From: Bacteroidetes bacterium UBA2664
GTDB lineage: Bacteria > Bacteroidota > Rhodothermia > Balneolales > Balneolaceae
Assembly (NCBI GenBank): GCA_002359315.1
Contig: DEMS01000041.1
Span: forward strand, 1-38,431
DNA length: 38,431 bases
Direction: 5' to 3'
Shown: piece by piece, positions 15,024-23,176 of the stretch
Layout: each line of letters opens with the position of its first letter
Numbering within the stretch: the first letter of the stretch is position 1
Made by a program: the position numbers and the translations under genes
Notes under the pieces: model-generated
The model's database searches: none
What the model was told of the DNA's origin: nothing
The model's input: the letters and a program-made list of their open reading frames with translations, nothing else

Positions 15024-18000
15024 CTATTCGCCTAAAGGATCTTCTTTATGCACAGAATCAAATCCGATTTTTTCTACAAAAGCGTTAATGACATAATACA
15101 TGCACGGGACTGCAAAAAGCATCAGCAGTGTCGACATAAAGAGTCCGCCGATAACGGCACGTGCCATTGGGCTCCATGTTTCTGCCCCTGCTCCAATTTG
15201 AAGAGCAAGAGGTACCATGGCAAGAATCGTTGTTAAGGCGGTCATGAGTATCGGACGCAATCTTCGTCCGGCACCATTGACGATGGCTGAATGGCGCTCT
15301 TCTCCCCGTGATTGCAGGATCTTAATGTAATCGATCATGACAATCCCATTATTAACCACAATACCGGTTAAAAGAACCAACCCAACCATGGCTGTAACAC
15401 TTACCGCTGTGGAAGTAATCCATAACATCAATAATACACCCGTTAAAGCTAATGGGATCGTTACAATAATGATTAACGGCTCCACGAGGCTCTCAAATTG
15501 AGAGGCCATTACCATATAGGTAAGGATTCCGGCAATCATGAATGCAATAATTAAAAATTGGAATGACTCTTGCTGTTCTTCTGCCGAACCCCCTAATTCA
15601 TACCGATAACCCTCCGGCCATTCCATTCCTGACAAAGATTGATTCACAAGATCTGTGGCACTTTTCAAATCCAGATCACCAAGGTCGGCTTCCACTTCTA
15701 CCATTCTTTCCTGATTGACCCGTAAAATATTTGAGGGGCCTAAATATCTTTCAATGGTTGCCAGATTTTTTAATGGCATCCATTCGCCGGATGGAGTTTG
15801 GATTTGTAAATCTTGCAGTGAAGTAGATTGTGTTCTGTCGATCGGATCTACTTCAACGAGTACTTCAAACTCAATACCCTGATCTACAAAGGTTGTTGCA
15901 ATGGATCCTTGAACAGAATTACTTAATGCGTTTGCTACTTGTGAGGTTGATAATCCGACTCTTGCAATACGCTCTCTATCCATTTCTACCCGCAGTTCAG
16001 GCCTTCCCTGATCTGCCGAACTGAATACACTTACGATACCGTCTATCCCCTGAATATTTTGCATTGCGGTTTGTGCCAGTGAGCGCTTTATTTCCTGATC
16101 AAAACCGTAAATCTGAACGATCAAACCGGTCTCGCCATCCGGGCTCAGCGGATCTTCCTGGACTTCTTTTATATTTGCACCCGGTACAGCCTGAAGATCG
16201 CTTAAGAGTGCATTGGTAATGGCCAGCTGGCTTCGGGACCTTTCGGAAATTGGAACCAGTTCGACTCTGACCCTTCCCTGGTTGCCTCCCGGATTATCGG
16301 CTCCTTCAATACCTATTTTATCTCCATAATCGGATACAATCAGCCGAACTTCGGGGACAGATTCCCGGACAATATTTTCTACCTGAATGATGGTACGCTC
16401 CAATTCGATCAGGCTCACTCCGGGTTCCCTCTGAACATCCAAAATGATGAAGTTTTCATCAACCTGAGGGAAAAATTCGCCACCCAAAAGGTAAAATATT
16501 GGCAGAGAAGCGAATAATAATCCGAATGATCCCAGAATCACCCATTTGCTGCTTTTAAGTGCACGATCCAAAGAATTCTTGTAGGAATTTTCCAATCGAT
16601 CAAGCTGCCTGCCTAACCAGGGAGAAAATGAATCGGCAAAGATATGTTTCAGCTGAGTCATTAAAAATGTCCAGACTTTTAAGAAAGGCCAGATCAAAAA
16701 ATAGAGAAGAAAAAGGGGTAGTGATAAAATCCGTGTAACCAGATTCTGTCTTCTCCAGACCAGTAATTTGTTCATCAGTCTTTTAGCGGGATCTTTTTTA
16801 TCGGTTGTAATCAATTCAGATTCGAATAGGCTTGAACTGAGTACCGGGATTAACGTGATGGCCACCAGTACTGAAACAATCAATGCAAAGGAGATGGTAA
16901 GTGCCATATCCCTAAATAACAGTCCGGCAATTCCGGGCACAAAAAGGATGGGCAGAAATACAACCAGAGTGGTTAATGTAGATACAACGACCGGTGCGGC
17001 AACCTCTTGCGCGCCCAGCATGGAGGATTCTTTTCCATTTTTGCCATCCTCTTTAAAGCGGAAAATATTTTCCAGGACTACAACCGCATTGTCAACAACC
17101 AGTCCAACTGCCAGTGTTAGTCCGGACAGTGAGATTATATTTAAGCTCACATCTGTAAAATCCATAATACTGAAAGTAGCTATGATGGATATAGGAATTG
17201 TGATGGCTACAATTAACGCAGAGCGAACACTGCGAAGAAAAAGCAACAACATGATGATGACCAATATAATGGCCTGAAAACCGGTCATGACTAAATTATT
17301 GATAGAAAGACTGATAAAATCGGCACGGTTGGTCAGGATATCGAGGCTTACATCGGATGGGAGAACGGTTCGTATTTCATCCAGGGCGGATACAACTCCA
17401 CCGGCCGCACTCACAATATTACTGTCACTGGTTTTGTAGATGTTCATGATCACCCCATCATTTCCCTGGACACGCACATTTCCGATGGGTTGAGCAATAC
17501 CGTCTTCAACCAATGCTACATCTTTGAGATAGACCGGGTTTCCGGCTTCTGTAACGGAGACGATACTGTTTTGAATCTGTTCAATATTTCGAAAATCACC
17601 GATCGTACGTAGTGAAAATACCGTCTCACCTTCCGTAAGTTCACCGGCCGGAACCTGAACATTTTCCTGTGACAGCCGATTTGATATGGCTGCAATATCG
17701 AGATTGTACGTCCGCATCTGTGCATTGCTTAAGCGGACATTAATTTGCCGGTCAAAACCACCGGCGGTTTCTGCAGATGCAATTCCTTCTATTCTCTCAA
17801 TACGCTGTTCAATTTGGCGTGTGGCCAGTGTTCTGAGTTCACGCGGACTTCTTGTGCTGGAAGTAAGTGCCAAAACCAATACGGGTTCATCATTTGGATC
17901 GTACGAGAAAACAATCGGTTGATCTACATCATCGGGCAAGCCTCGCCGGATCATGTCCAGGCGTTTACGAACCTCTGTTTCAGCGATAAAAAGATCTGTT

Positions 18001-18296
18001 CCCCAATTAAAATTAAGTTTTACGACCGATGCACCCTGACTGGATAGTGACCGCACTCTTCGAACTCCTGAAATACTTCCAACTTGTTCTTCAATTTGCC
18101 GGGTAATCAGTGTCTCAATATCTTCAGGAGCAACACCTTCGTATGTACTGTAAACGGTGATCGTTGGAAATGATACATCCGGATAGAGATTTAATCTCAG
18201 ATTATTTAATCCATACAATCCAAAACCGATCAGAATGATACTGATCATAATAAAGGTAATGGGGCGATTAACAGCCAGTTTAGGTAGATTTTTCAT
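15024..18296 (-). CDS. RND efflux permease, HAE-type, with enlarged TM6-TM7 loop (first of two)
   Basis: 1090 residues, about 60 more than its operon partner. TM4 carries GLVVDNAVVV (D402-N403) and TM10 VVNNGIVMIDY, the same relay variant as the second permease. The extra length lies between TM6 and TM7: residues about 495-580 include a basic stretch (KKDPAKRLMNKLLVWRR), a 24-residue hydrophobic segment (about 523-546, SLPLFLLYFLIWPFLKVW) and a charged segment before TM7. In AcrB this cytoplasmic region holds a surface helix; here it is much larger. The gene starts 14 bases after the adaptor stop, so the two are coexpressed. Two different permeases behind one adaptor recall MdtABC heterotrimers; this parallel is inference. 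Confidence 0.9.
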   Translation of the reverse strand: MKNLPKLAVNRPITFIMISIILIGFGLYGLNNLRLNLYPDVSFPTITVYSTYEGVAPEDIETLITRQIEEQVGSISGVRRVRSLSSQGASVVKLNFNWGTDLFIAETEVRKRLDMIRRGLPDDVDQPIVFSYDPNDEPVLVLALTSSTRSPRELRTLATRQIEQRIERIEGIASAETAGGFDRQINVRLSNAQMRTYNLDIAAISNRLSQENVQVPAGELTEGETVFSLRTIGDFRNIEQIQNSIVSVTEAGNPVYLKDVALVEDGIAQPIGNVRVQGNDGVIMNIYKTSDSNIVSAAGGVVSALDEIRTVLPSDVSLDILTNRADFISLSINNLVMTGFQAIILVIIMLLLFLRSVRSALIVAITIPISIIATFSIMDFTDVSLNIISLSGLTLAVGLVVDNAVVVLENIFRFKEDGKNGKESSMLGAQEVAAPVVVSTLTTLVVFLPILFVPGIAGLLFRDMALTISFALIVSVLVAITLIPVLSSSLFESELITTDKKDPAKRLMNKLLVWRRQNLVTRILSLPLFLLYFLIWPFLKVWTFLMTQLKHIFADSFSPWLGRQLDRLENSYKNSLDRALKSSKWVILGSFGLLFASLPIFYLLGGEFFPQVDENFIILDVQREPGVSLIELERTIIQVENIVRESVPEVRLIVSDYGDKIGIEGADNPGGNQGRVRVELVPISERSRSQLAITNALLSDLQAVPGANIKEVQEDPLSPDGETGLIVQIYGFDQEIKRSLAQTAMQNIQGIDGIVSVFSSADQGRPELRVEMDRERIARVGLSTSQVANALSNSVQGSIATTFVDQGIEFEVLVEVDPIDRTQSTSLQDLQIQTPSGEWMPLKNLATIERYLGPSNILRVNQERMVEVEADLGDLDLKSATDLVNQSLSGMEWPEGYRYELGGSAEEQQESFQFLIIAFMIAGILTYMVMASQFESLVEPLIIIVTIPLALTGVLLMLWITSTAVSVTAMVGLVLLTGIVVNNGIVMIDYIKILQSRGEERHSAIVNGAGRRLRPILMTALTTILAMVPLALQIGAGAETWSPMARAVIGGLFMSTLLMLFAVPCMYYVINAFVEKIGFDSVHKEDPLGE

Positions 18297-18310
18297 GGTT
18301 GAATGACCTA

Positions 18311-19678
18311 TTAATTGCTGCTGTTATTAGTGCTATCCTGAGGCTGCACGGCTTCGCCCTGGCCGCCACCCAGCCTGGTTCTTTGTCTAAATTCCCGGCG
18401 TTCATCCGGGGTCATATTCTGCAGACGCTCTTGCATTGCTTCTCGCTGTTCCGGAGTCATATTTTGAAAATCGGGGGTTTGACCGTTTTCTGTATTTGAT
18501 TGTGAACGCTGACTTAGGTCTCCGGCAGATACCCGAATTCTGGATCTGTCTTCAAGACTTCGTTGCCCGGTAATAATCAATCCATCTCCCGGATTCAGCC
18601 CTTGCAACACTTCAATTCGGTCTCCCTGTTCAATTCCCAATACCAACTCTCTGCGCACGGCTATGGAGTCGCCTTGATTAATAAATGCAGAGAAACTTCT
18701 GTCCAATTCAATGGTTCCGGTTTCCGGTTCGATATATGTATCTACTTTTTCAACCATTGCGGATCGCGGTATTACAACAACATTCTCTTTCGTCTGGAGG
18801 TTGATATTTGCCTGAACAAGCGCACCTTGATATACCGAGGAGGAGGCATCTGTAAGAGTGATTACGACCTCACCCAGCCCGGTGGTTGGATCTAATTGCG
18901 GACTTTTTCTGGAGACAATACCTTCTGCAATATCATTTCCTCTGCTGGATAAACTCATTGTGACGGATTGTCCAATCTGAACAAGTGCCCAATCTTGAAC
19001 CGGCAGAAATACCCGGGTTTCAAAACCGATCAAGTTAGCCACTTCAAAAATGGCTTGCCCGGTAGAGGCCACGTCACCTTGTGCGATCATTCTGTTTAAT
19101 ACAACCCCGTTTACCGGTGATTTAATACGGGTATTTTCTAAATTTTCACGGCTTTGTGTTAAGGATGCATTTGCAGATTCAAGCTGAGCAAGACTGTTCA
19201 GATAGGTTGTTCTGAATTCATCAAATTCTGATTGACTGATTAACTCACGTTCAAACAATACCCGTTGACGTTCCAACTGGGTGCTATCTCTTTCGAACGC
19301 TGCTCTTGCTTGCCTGATTTGAGCTTCGGCTTGCTCTACTGCATCCCTGAAGGGAACGTCATAAATTTCTGCCATCACCTGTCCCCGGGTCACTTCATCA
19401 CCCAAATCCACCAAAATACGGGTGACACGGTTCGATACCTGTGGGGTAATCTGAACCACATCCTGTGCCCGGATTGTACCGAACGAGCGAATCTGATCAG
19501 ATATGGTTCCGGTTTGAACCGGTGTTATCTCAACACTGGTTGCCTGGCCAAATCCACCAAATCCCCCAAAGCCGGGCCCGCCCTGTTGATTGGTTTCCTC
19601 ACCCCCGCAAGAAGATAGAATGAGTATTAATGAGAGTAATAGTGCACTTAAAGTTGTTGTTTTCAATTGATTATTCAT
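18311..19678 (-). CDS. RND efflux periplasmic adaptor lipoprotein
   Basis: 455 residues. A lipoprotein signal ends SSC (C24), followed by a Gly/Phe-rich linker. The body has the membrane-fusion-protein plan: VEITPVQTGTISDQIRSFGTI, a biotinyl-lipoyl half motif (ITPQVSNRVTRILVDLGDEV), an alpha-hairpin coiled coil (about 110-190) and the second lipoyl half (IKSPVNGVVLNRMIAQGDV). Beta-barrel and membrane-proximal domains follow. The C-terminal tail (about 405-435) has two copies of a MTPEQRE/MTPDERRE helix motif, not part of the standard fold. It bridges the RND pumps to an outer-membrane channel; no TolC-like gene is in the window. It is the first gene of the operon, with a TAACTTTG promoter-like box just upstream. 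Confidence 0.92.
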   Translation of the reverse strand: MNNQLKTTTLSALLLSLILILSSCGGEETNQQGGPGFGGFGGFGQATSVEITPVQTGTISDQIRSFGTIRAQDVVQITPQVSNRVTRILVDLGDEVTRGQVMAEIYDVPFRDAVEQAEAQIRQARAAFERDSTQLERQRVLFERELISQSEFDEFRTTYLNSLAQLESANASLTQSRENLENTRIKSPVNGVVLNRMIAQGDVASTGQAIFEVANLIGFETRVFLPVQDWALVQIGQSVTMSLSSRGNDIAEGIVSRKSPQLDPTTGLGEVVITLTDASSSVYQGALVQANINLQTKENVVVIPRSAMVEKVDTYIEPETGTIELDRSFSAFINQGDSIAVRRELVLGIEQGDRIEVLQGLNPGDGLIITGQRSLEDRSRIRVSAGDLSQRSQSNTENGQTPDFQNMTPEQREAMQERLQNMTPDERREFRQRTRLGGGQGEAVQPQDSTNNSSN

Positions 19679-19707
19679 TTTTTAATTCAACAGATTTATA
19701 TAACTGA

Positions 19708-19715
19708 CAAAGTTA
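19708..19715 (-). promoter_or_regulatory. candidate -7 promoter box for the RND efflux operon
   Basis: The minus strand reads TAACTTTG, a perfect TAnnTTTG, ending about 30 bases before the adaptor ATG. No good -33 box is seen at the expected spacing. Confidence 0.4.
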
Positions 19716-19788
19716 ATCAGATAAATTCCAGCAGCATAGGGGTAAAACAATATTTAAAGTTTTAAACCCGGTTTTTAAATAATATTAC

Positions 19789-19804
19789 AAACGTCCGTCT
19801 GTTT
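19789..19804. promoter_or_regulatory. possible TetR-type operator upstream of the efflux operon
   Basis: AAACGTCCGTCTGTTT is an interrupted palindrome (AAAC-N3-CG-N3-GTTT), a layout typical of TetR/AcrR operators. It lies about 110 bases upstream of the adaptor gene and about 75 bases upstream of the -7 box. No TetR gene is in the window, so the assignment is tentative. Confidence 0.25.
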
Positions 19805-19966
19805 ACCGGCTCCTTTGACGAGTATTTTTTATTAAAGTTTGATAGTATAACTGTAAAAACTTATTAAACGTTGCATCTTCTTGATCATCAAGGAGAAGGC
19901 GGAGGCGTAATAACCGGATGACCACTTCGTTTGGATGTGAAAATAAGTCCGGTAAAGGACAGGGAA

Positions 19967-20440
19967 TTAGAAGAGGACAGATAATTTTAAACAGATTTTC
20001 TCACAAAGCTCCCTGAGTTCCGGAGTAATGGCATTCAGTGTGTGCGAATCAATGTCCAGTTCACCTACAAATTGATCTCCTTTCATGATGGGGACAACAA
20101 TTTCTGATTTTACATCCAGGCTGCATGCTAAATAATTACCGGCTTTACTCACATCCTGAACTACAAATGTTTCCAGTGTCTCTGCTGCCTGGCCACAAAT
20201 TCCCGTACCGTAAGGGATTCTGGTATGATCTGTTTCTTCCCCGACATAGGGGCCGAGTATGAGCATTCGATCTTCGTCCGGATCAGCAAGATAGAAACCG
20301 GTCCAGTTGAATGATTCAATTTCACGATCCAACAATATGCAGATATCCTTTAATTTTTGGTCTCTGGTACTGTTATTTGCAATAATTGAATCGACTTTTT
20401 CTAAAATAGTATCCATGAAAATTTTGGGATGAATGAACAT
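19967..20440 (-). CDS. free methionine-(R)-sulfoxide reductase (GAF domain)
   Basis: 157 residues forming a single GAF domain, the length of the fRMsr/MsrC family, which reduces free methionine-R-sulfoxide in the cytosol using thioredoxin. Family motifs are clear: FNWTGFYLAD, RIPYGTGICGQAA, NYLACSLDVKSEIVVPI and GELDIDS. Two of the three cysteines of the E. coli enzyme are present (C82 for C94, C106 for C118). The first (C84) is replaced by H72, so the resolving-thiol arrangement must differ. The start could be the first ATG (20440) or codon 9 (20416, MDTILEKVDS); neither has a clear Shine-Dalgarno. It stands alone upstream of the efflux operon, on the same strand. Confidence 0.85.
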   Translation of the reverse strand: MFIHPKIFMDTILEKVDSIIANNSTRDQKLKDICILLDREIESFNWTGFYLADPDEDRMLILGPYVGEETDHTRIPYGTGICGQAAETLETFVVQDVSKAGNYLACSLDVKSEIVVPIMKGDQFVGELDIDSHTLNAITPELRELCEKICLKLSVLF

Positions 20441-20597
20441 TGAATCGAGAAGTTTAAGATAATGATATTCTTCTATTCATCTGAAGGGTAATTTTTGATG
20501 ATCCCCTTTTTTAATTGAATGGAATCGCAGATCCTTGAATTTTATAAAAAAAATCAAGAAACAATAAATGGCGATTCAGATTTGCTGAAATCATCTC

Positions 20598-20605
20598 TAT
20601 CTTTG
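20598..20605 (+). promoter_or_regulatory. candidate -7 promoter box immediately before marC
   Basis: TATCTTTG is a perfect TAnnTTTG match ending 4 bases before the marC ATG. If used, transcription would begin at about the start codon and give a leaderless or nearly leaderless mRNA. TTTG at 20581-20584 is too close to be an ordinary -33 box. Confidence 0.35.
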
Positions 20606-20609
20606 AGTC

Positions 20610-21296
20610 ATGATTGAATTGATAACTGAATCTTTTCCGGAACAAACGATTACCATCATCGGTTTTGCCGGACTCTTATTTGCAAGCTTTACATCCCTTT
20701 TTTCTGTAGTTAATCCATTGGCTGCAATGCCTCTGTTTCTCTCATTAACCGATAGGAATACAGAAAAAGAGAGAATTCTGGTTGCCAAAAAAGCGAGTTT
20801 CTACATGTTTGGGATCCTGATTACGTTTTTATTGGTTGGGACCTATATATTGAGCTTTTTTGGTATTTCTCTGGCAGGAATTCGAATTGCGGGGGGGTTA
20901 ATTATTATGCGGGCTGCTTATTCGATGTTAAATCCGGAAAAAGGCGGCAGAAAACTGACAGACGAAGATGAAGCTGCGGCTTTGGAGAAAGAAGACATTT
21001 CTTTTAGTCCATTGGCGTTACCACTTTTGTCCGGACCCGGAAGTATTGCCGTTGTAATCGGTTTTGCTACACAGGCAGAAGGGTTTGAAGATTATCTGGT
21101 CAACAGTATTTCAGTGGTCATCGTTGTATTGCTAACCTATATCATCTTGAGGCTTGCTCCGATATCGGCAAAATATATCGGTCCAACCGGATTGAATGTC
21201 ATGACACGACTGATGGGGTTCATTGCTCTTGCGATCAGTGTTCAATTTATTCTGAGTGGAATCTCCAGATACTTCGGAATTGTCATATTAGGATAA
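20610..21296 (+). CDS. MarC family integral membrane protein
   Basis: 228 residues with six hydrophobic segments in the two-by-three layout of MarC/UPF0056 proteins. The family motif VVNPLAAMPLF is at about 33-43, and PLALPLLSGPGSIAVVIG opens the second half. An acidic loop (about 111-130, KLTDEDEAAALEKED) separates the halves. The protein is an inner-membrane protein of unknown transport function; the old link to multiple antibiotic resistance has not held up. The next in-frame ATG is within the first repeat half, so 20610 is the right start. No Shine-Dalgarno sequence is visible and a TAnnTTTG box sits 4 bases upstream. It is monocistronic in this window. Confidence 0.9.
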   Translation: MIELITESFPEQTITIIGFAGLLFASFTSLFSVVNPLAAMPLFLSLTDRNTEKERILVAKKASFYMFGILITFLLVGTYILSFFGISLAGIRIAGGLIIMRAAYSMLNPEKGGRKLTDEDEAAALEKEDISFSPLALPLLSGPGSIAVVIGFATQAEGFEDYLVNSISVVIVVLLTYIILRLAPISAKYIGPTGLNVMTRLMGFIALAISVQFILSGISRYFGIVILG

Positions 21297-21307
21297 ATAT
21301 TTAAAAA

Positions 21308-21544
21308 ATGGACGATAGACAGAGACTGCAACAACTTTTTTTGTTTGATCTTTGGTGCAACAGGAAATTTGCCAGCATTTGATAATTCATGGACAATATC
21401 ACAGAGCACAAATTTCACTTTTGCTTAGAAATTCTGATATTAAGCCACCAAATACGGATTATATCAGTTATGCAAGAATGGATGAAGTTACAAAAAAGGA
21501 AATCCATTGATGCCTGCATGATCCCGGCTTGTAAAAGTCACTAA
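21308..21544 (+). pseudogene. decayed DinB-like gene fragment
   Basis: An ATG at 21308 opens a frame reading QRLQQLFLFDLWCNRKFASI, which resembles the first helix of DinB-like proteins. Two stops (TGA TAA, codons 25-26) interrupt it. The same frame then continues for about 50 codons with LEILILSHQIRIISVMQEW, resembling the second helix with its metal histidine (SHxxxAQ-type), before a final stop at 21542-21544. The full domain should be about 150 residues, so most of the 3' part is gone. Two related segments in one frame either side of the stops support a decayed gene rather than chance. Homology is judged by eye. Confidence 0.4.
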
Positions 21545-21562
21545 TATCAATCAACAATAACG

Positions 21563-21576
21563 AGGACTAAGCTCTG
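21563..21576 (+). promoter_or_regulatory. Shine-Dalgarno GAGG placing the AGCS start at CTG
   Basis: GAGG (21563-21566) lies 7 bases before CTG at 21574. The frame upstream is closed by TAA at 21568-21570, so no ATG, GTG or TTG is available before the first transmembrane helix. Confidence 0.5.
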
Positions 21577-22992
21577 GAAACGTTAGAACAGATCATTGTA
21601 ACATTTGCAAACTACGCCTGGGGAACCCCTCTTCTGGTGCTTTTGGTTGGTGGCGGTATCTTTTTTCTATTCTATAGCCGGTTCATGCCCTATCGCAATT
21701 TTAAGCATGGCATTCAGGTGCTTTCAGGGAAGTATGAAGATCCGACTGCGCCGGGGGATATCAATCATTTTCAGGCTCTCTCCAGTACCCTGGCCGCAAC
21801 TGTTGGAATGGGAAATATCAGTGGTGTGGCTATTGCACTTGGAGTGGGCGGTCCCGGCGCCATCTTTTGGATGTGGATTACAGCTATTGTGGGGATGGCT
21901 ACCAAGTTTTTTACCTGTACCCTTTCGATAATGTATAGGGGGACGGATACCAATGGGGATATTCAGGGTGGGCCGATGTATTATATTACAGAGGGTTTGG
22001 GGCAAAAATGGAAACCACTGGCCGCCTTTTTCAGTGTTGCCGGATTAATTGGTTGTACTCCAATGTTTCAGGCGAACCAGCTTACTCAAATCGTTCGGGA
22101 TACCATATTGGCAGAGAGGGGACTTTTAGGGTATAATACAATGATATTAGCTGATTCCTGGATCACAGAAACCGGGTTCAGGCTTTCTGATATCATTATG
22201 GGGCTGCTGCTGGTCGCGCTAGTTTCCACTGTAATTTTTGGTGGCATCAAACGTATTGGCCATGTTGCCTCACGCCTTGTTCCGCTGATGGTATTAATCT
22301 ATGTATTCACTGTCGTCTATATCATTATTAACAACATCGTAGATGTGCCGTACTATTTCTGGCTTATCGTTACGGATGCGTTTACCGGTCAGGCCGCTGC
22401 AGGGGGCGCTTTAGGGGTTGTCATATCGAATGGAATTCGCAGAGGAGCTTTCTCCAATGAAGCCGGAATTGGGACTGAAGCGATGGCGCATGGGGCCGCA
22501 AAAACCAGGGAGCCGGTTCGGGAAGGTCTTGTAGGCATGCTTGAACCTGCAATCGATACGCTGCTTATCTGTTCTATGACAGCCATGGCCCTTTTAATGA
22601 CCGGTGTATGGACCAATACAGCAGTTGACGGAGTTACCATGACAGCTTTAGCATTTGAACAGGGAATACCTGTAGTGGGGCCCTATTTACTGCTTATTTG
22701 TGTGTTTATTTTTAGTATTACCACGATGTTTACATATTCCTACTACGGCACAAAATGCCTTAATTTTTTAGGCGGCGCACATCGAAAGCACTATTACAAC
22801 TACTTTTATATCTGCACGATTTTTATCGGATCCATCACAACGATCGATATGGTTGTGAATTTAATCGATGGGATGTTCGCAATGATGGCCATTCCGACCA
22901 TGCTGGGCACCATTCTTTTAGCTCCCAAGGTCATAGAAGCCAGTAAAGACTATTTCATCAGAAAAGACAGGGGAGATTTCAAAAATCTATAA
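21574..22992 (+). CDS. sodium:alanine/glycine symporter (AGCS family), CTG start
   Basis: About 472 residues from CTG. AGCS proteins import alanine or glycine with sodium across the cytoplasmic membrane. Motifs include SSTLAATVGMGNISGVA, GGPGAIFWMW, the long RGAFSNEAGIGTEAMAHGAA segment and the following P-x-x-EGL-x-GM-x-x-x-xDTLLICSMTA. About ten membrane helices are visible. The first usual start codon is GTG at 21637, but that would begin inside TM1. The 21 upstream codons read ETLEQIIVTFANYAWGTPLL, which matches the family N-terminus, and a GAGG precedes the CTG. I therefore place the start at CTG 21574; a changed base in an original ATG is the alternative. The gene stands alone. Confidence 0.85.
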   Translation: METLEQIIVTFANYAWGTPLLVLLVGGGIFFLFYSRFMPYRNFKHGIQVLSGKYEDPTAPGDINHFQALSSTLAATVGMGNISGVAIALGVGGPGAIFWMWITAIVGMATKFFTCTLSIMYRGTDTNGDIQGGPMYYITEGLGQKWKPLAAFFSVAGLIGCTPMFQANQLTQIVRDTILAERGLLGYNTMILADSWITETGFRLSDIIMGLLLVALVSTVIFGGIKRIGHVASRLVPLMVLIYVFTVVYIIINNIVDVPYYFWLIVTDAFTGQAAAGGALGVVISNGIRRGAFSNEAGIGTEAMAHGAAKTREPVREGLVGMLEPAIDTLLICSMTAMALLMTGVWTNTAVDGVTMTALAFEQGIPVVGPYLLLICVFIFSITTMFTYSYYGTKCLNFLGGAHRKHYYNYFYICTIFIGSITTIDMVVNLIDGMFAMMAIPTMLGTILLAPKVIEASKDYFIRKDRGDFKNL

Positions 22993-23086
22993 GAAAAGTG
23001 AGAAAAGATTTAGGTTCGGAAAACGAAATTCTTTTCATTTCATCTGATTTACACACTCTCAGTTTATAAATCTTCCATAGATTCCT

Positions 23087-23094
23087 TACCTTTC
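23087..23094 (+). promoter_or_regulatory. weak promoter-like box upstream of lpd
   Basis: TACCTTTC differs from TAnnTTTG in the last base, with TTTA 20 bases upstream at the -33 position. It would give an 80-base leader before the lpd ATG. Confidence 0.2.
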
Positions 23095-23176
23095 TATGCT
23101 TCTATAAAGTAAGAGTGTAAGATTAGAAAATTTTGAAGAGTATTAATTAAAACGAATAAAAAGTAACTGACTCATC

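Noticed and set aside
21637..22992. GTG at 21637 as the start of the AGCS symporter
   Set aside because: It falls inside the first membrane helix, and the upstream codons match the family N-terminus.
22993..23176. An imperfect hairpin after the AGCS gene as a terminator
   Set aside because: The stem needs a bulge and has no clear T-run.
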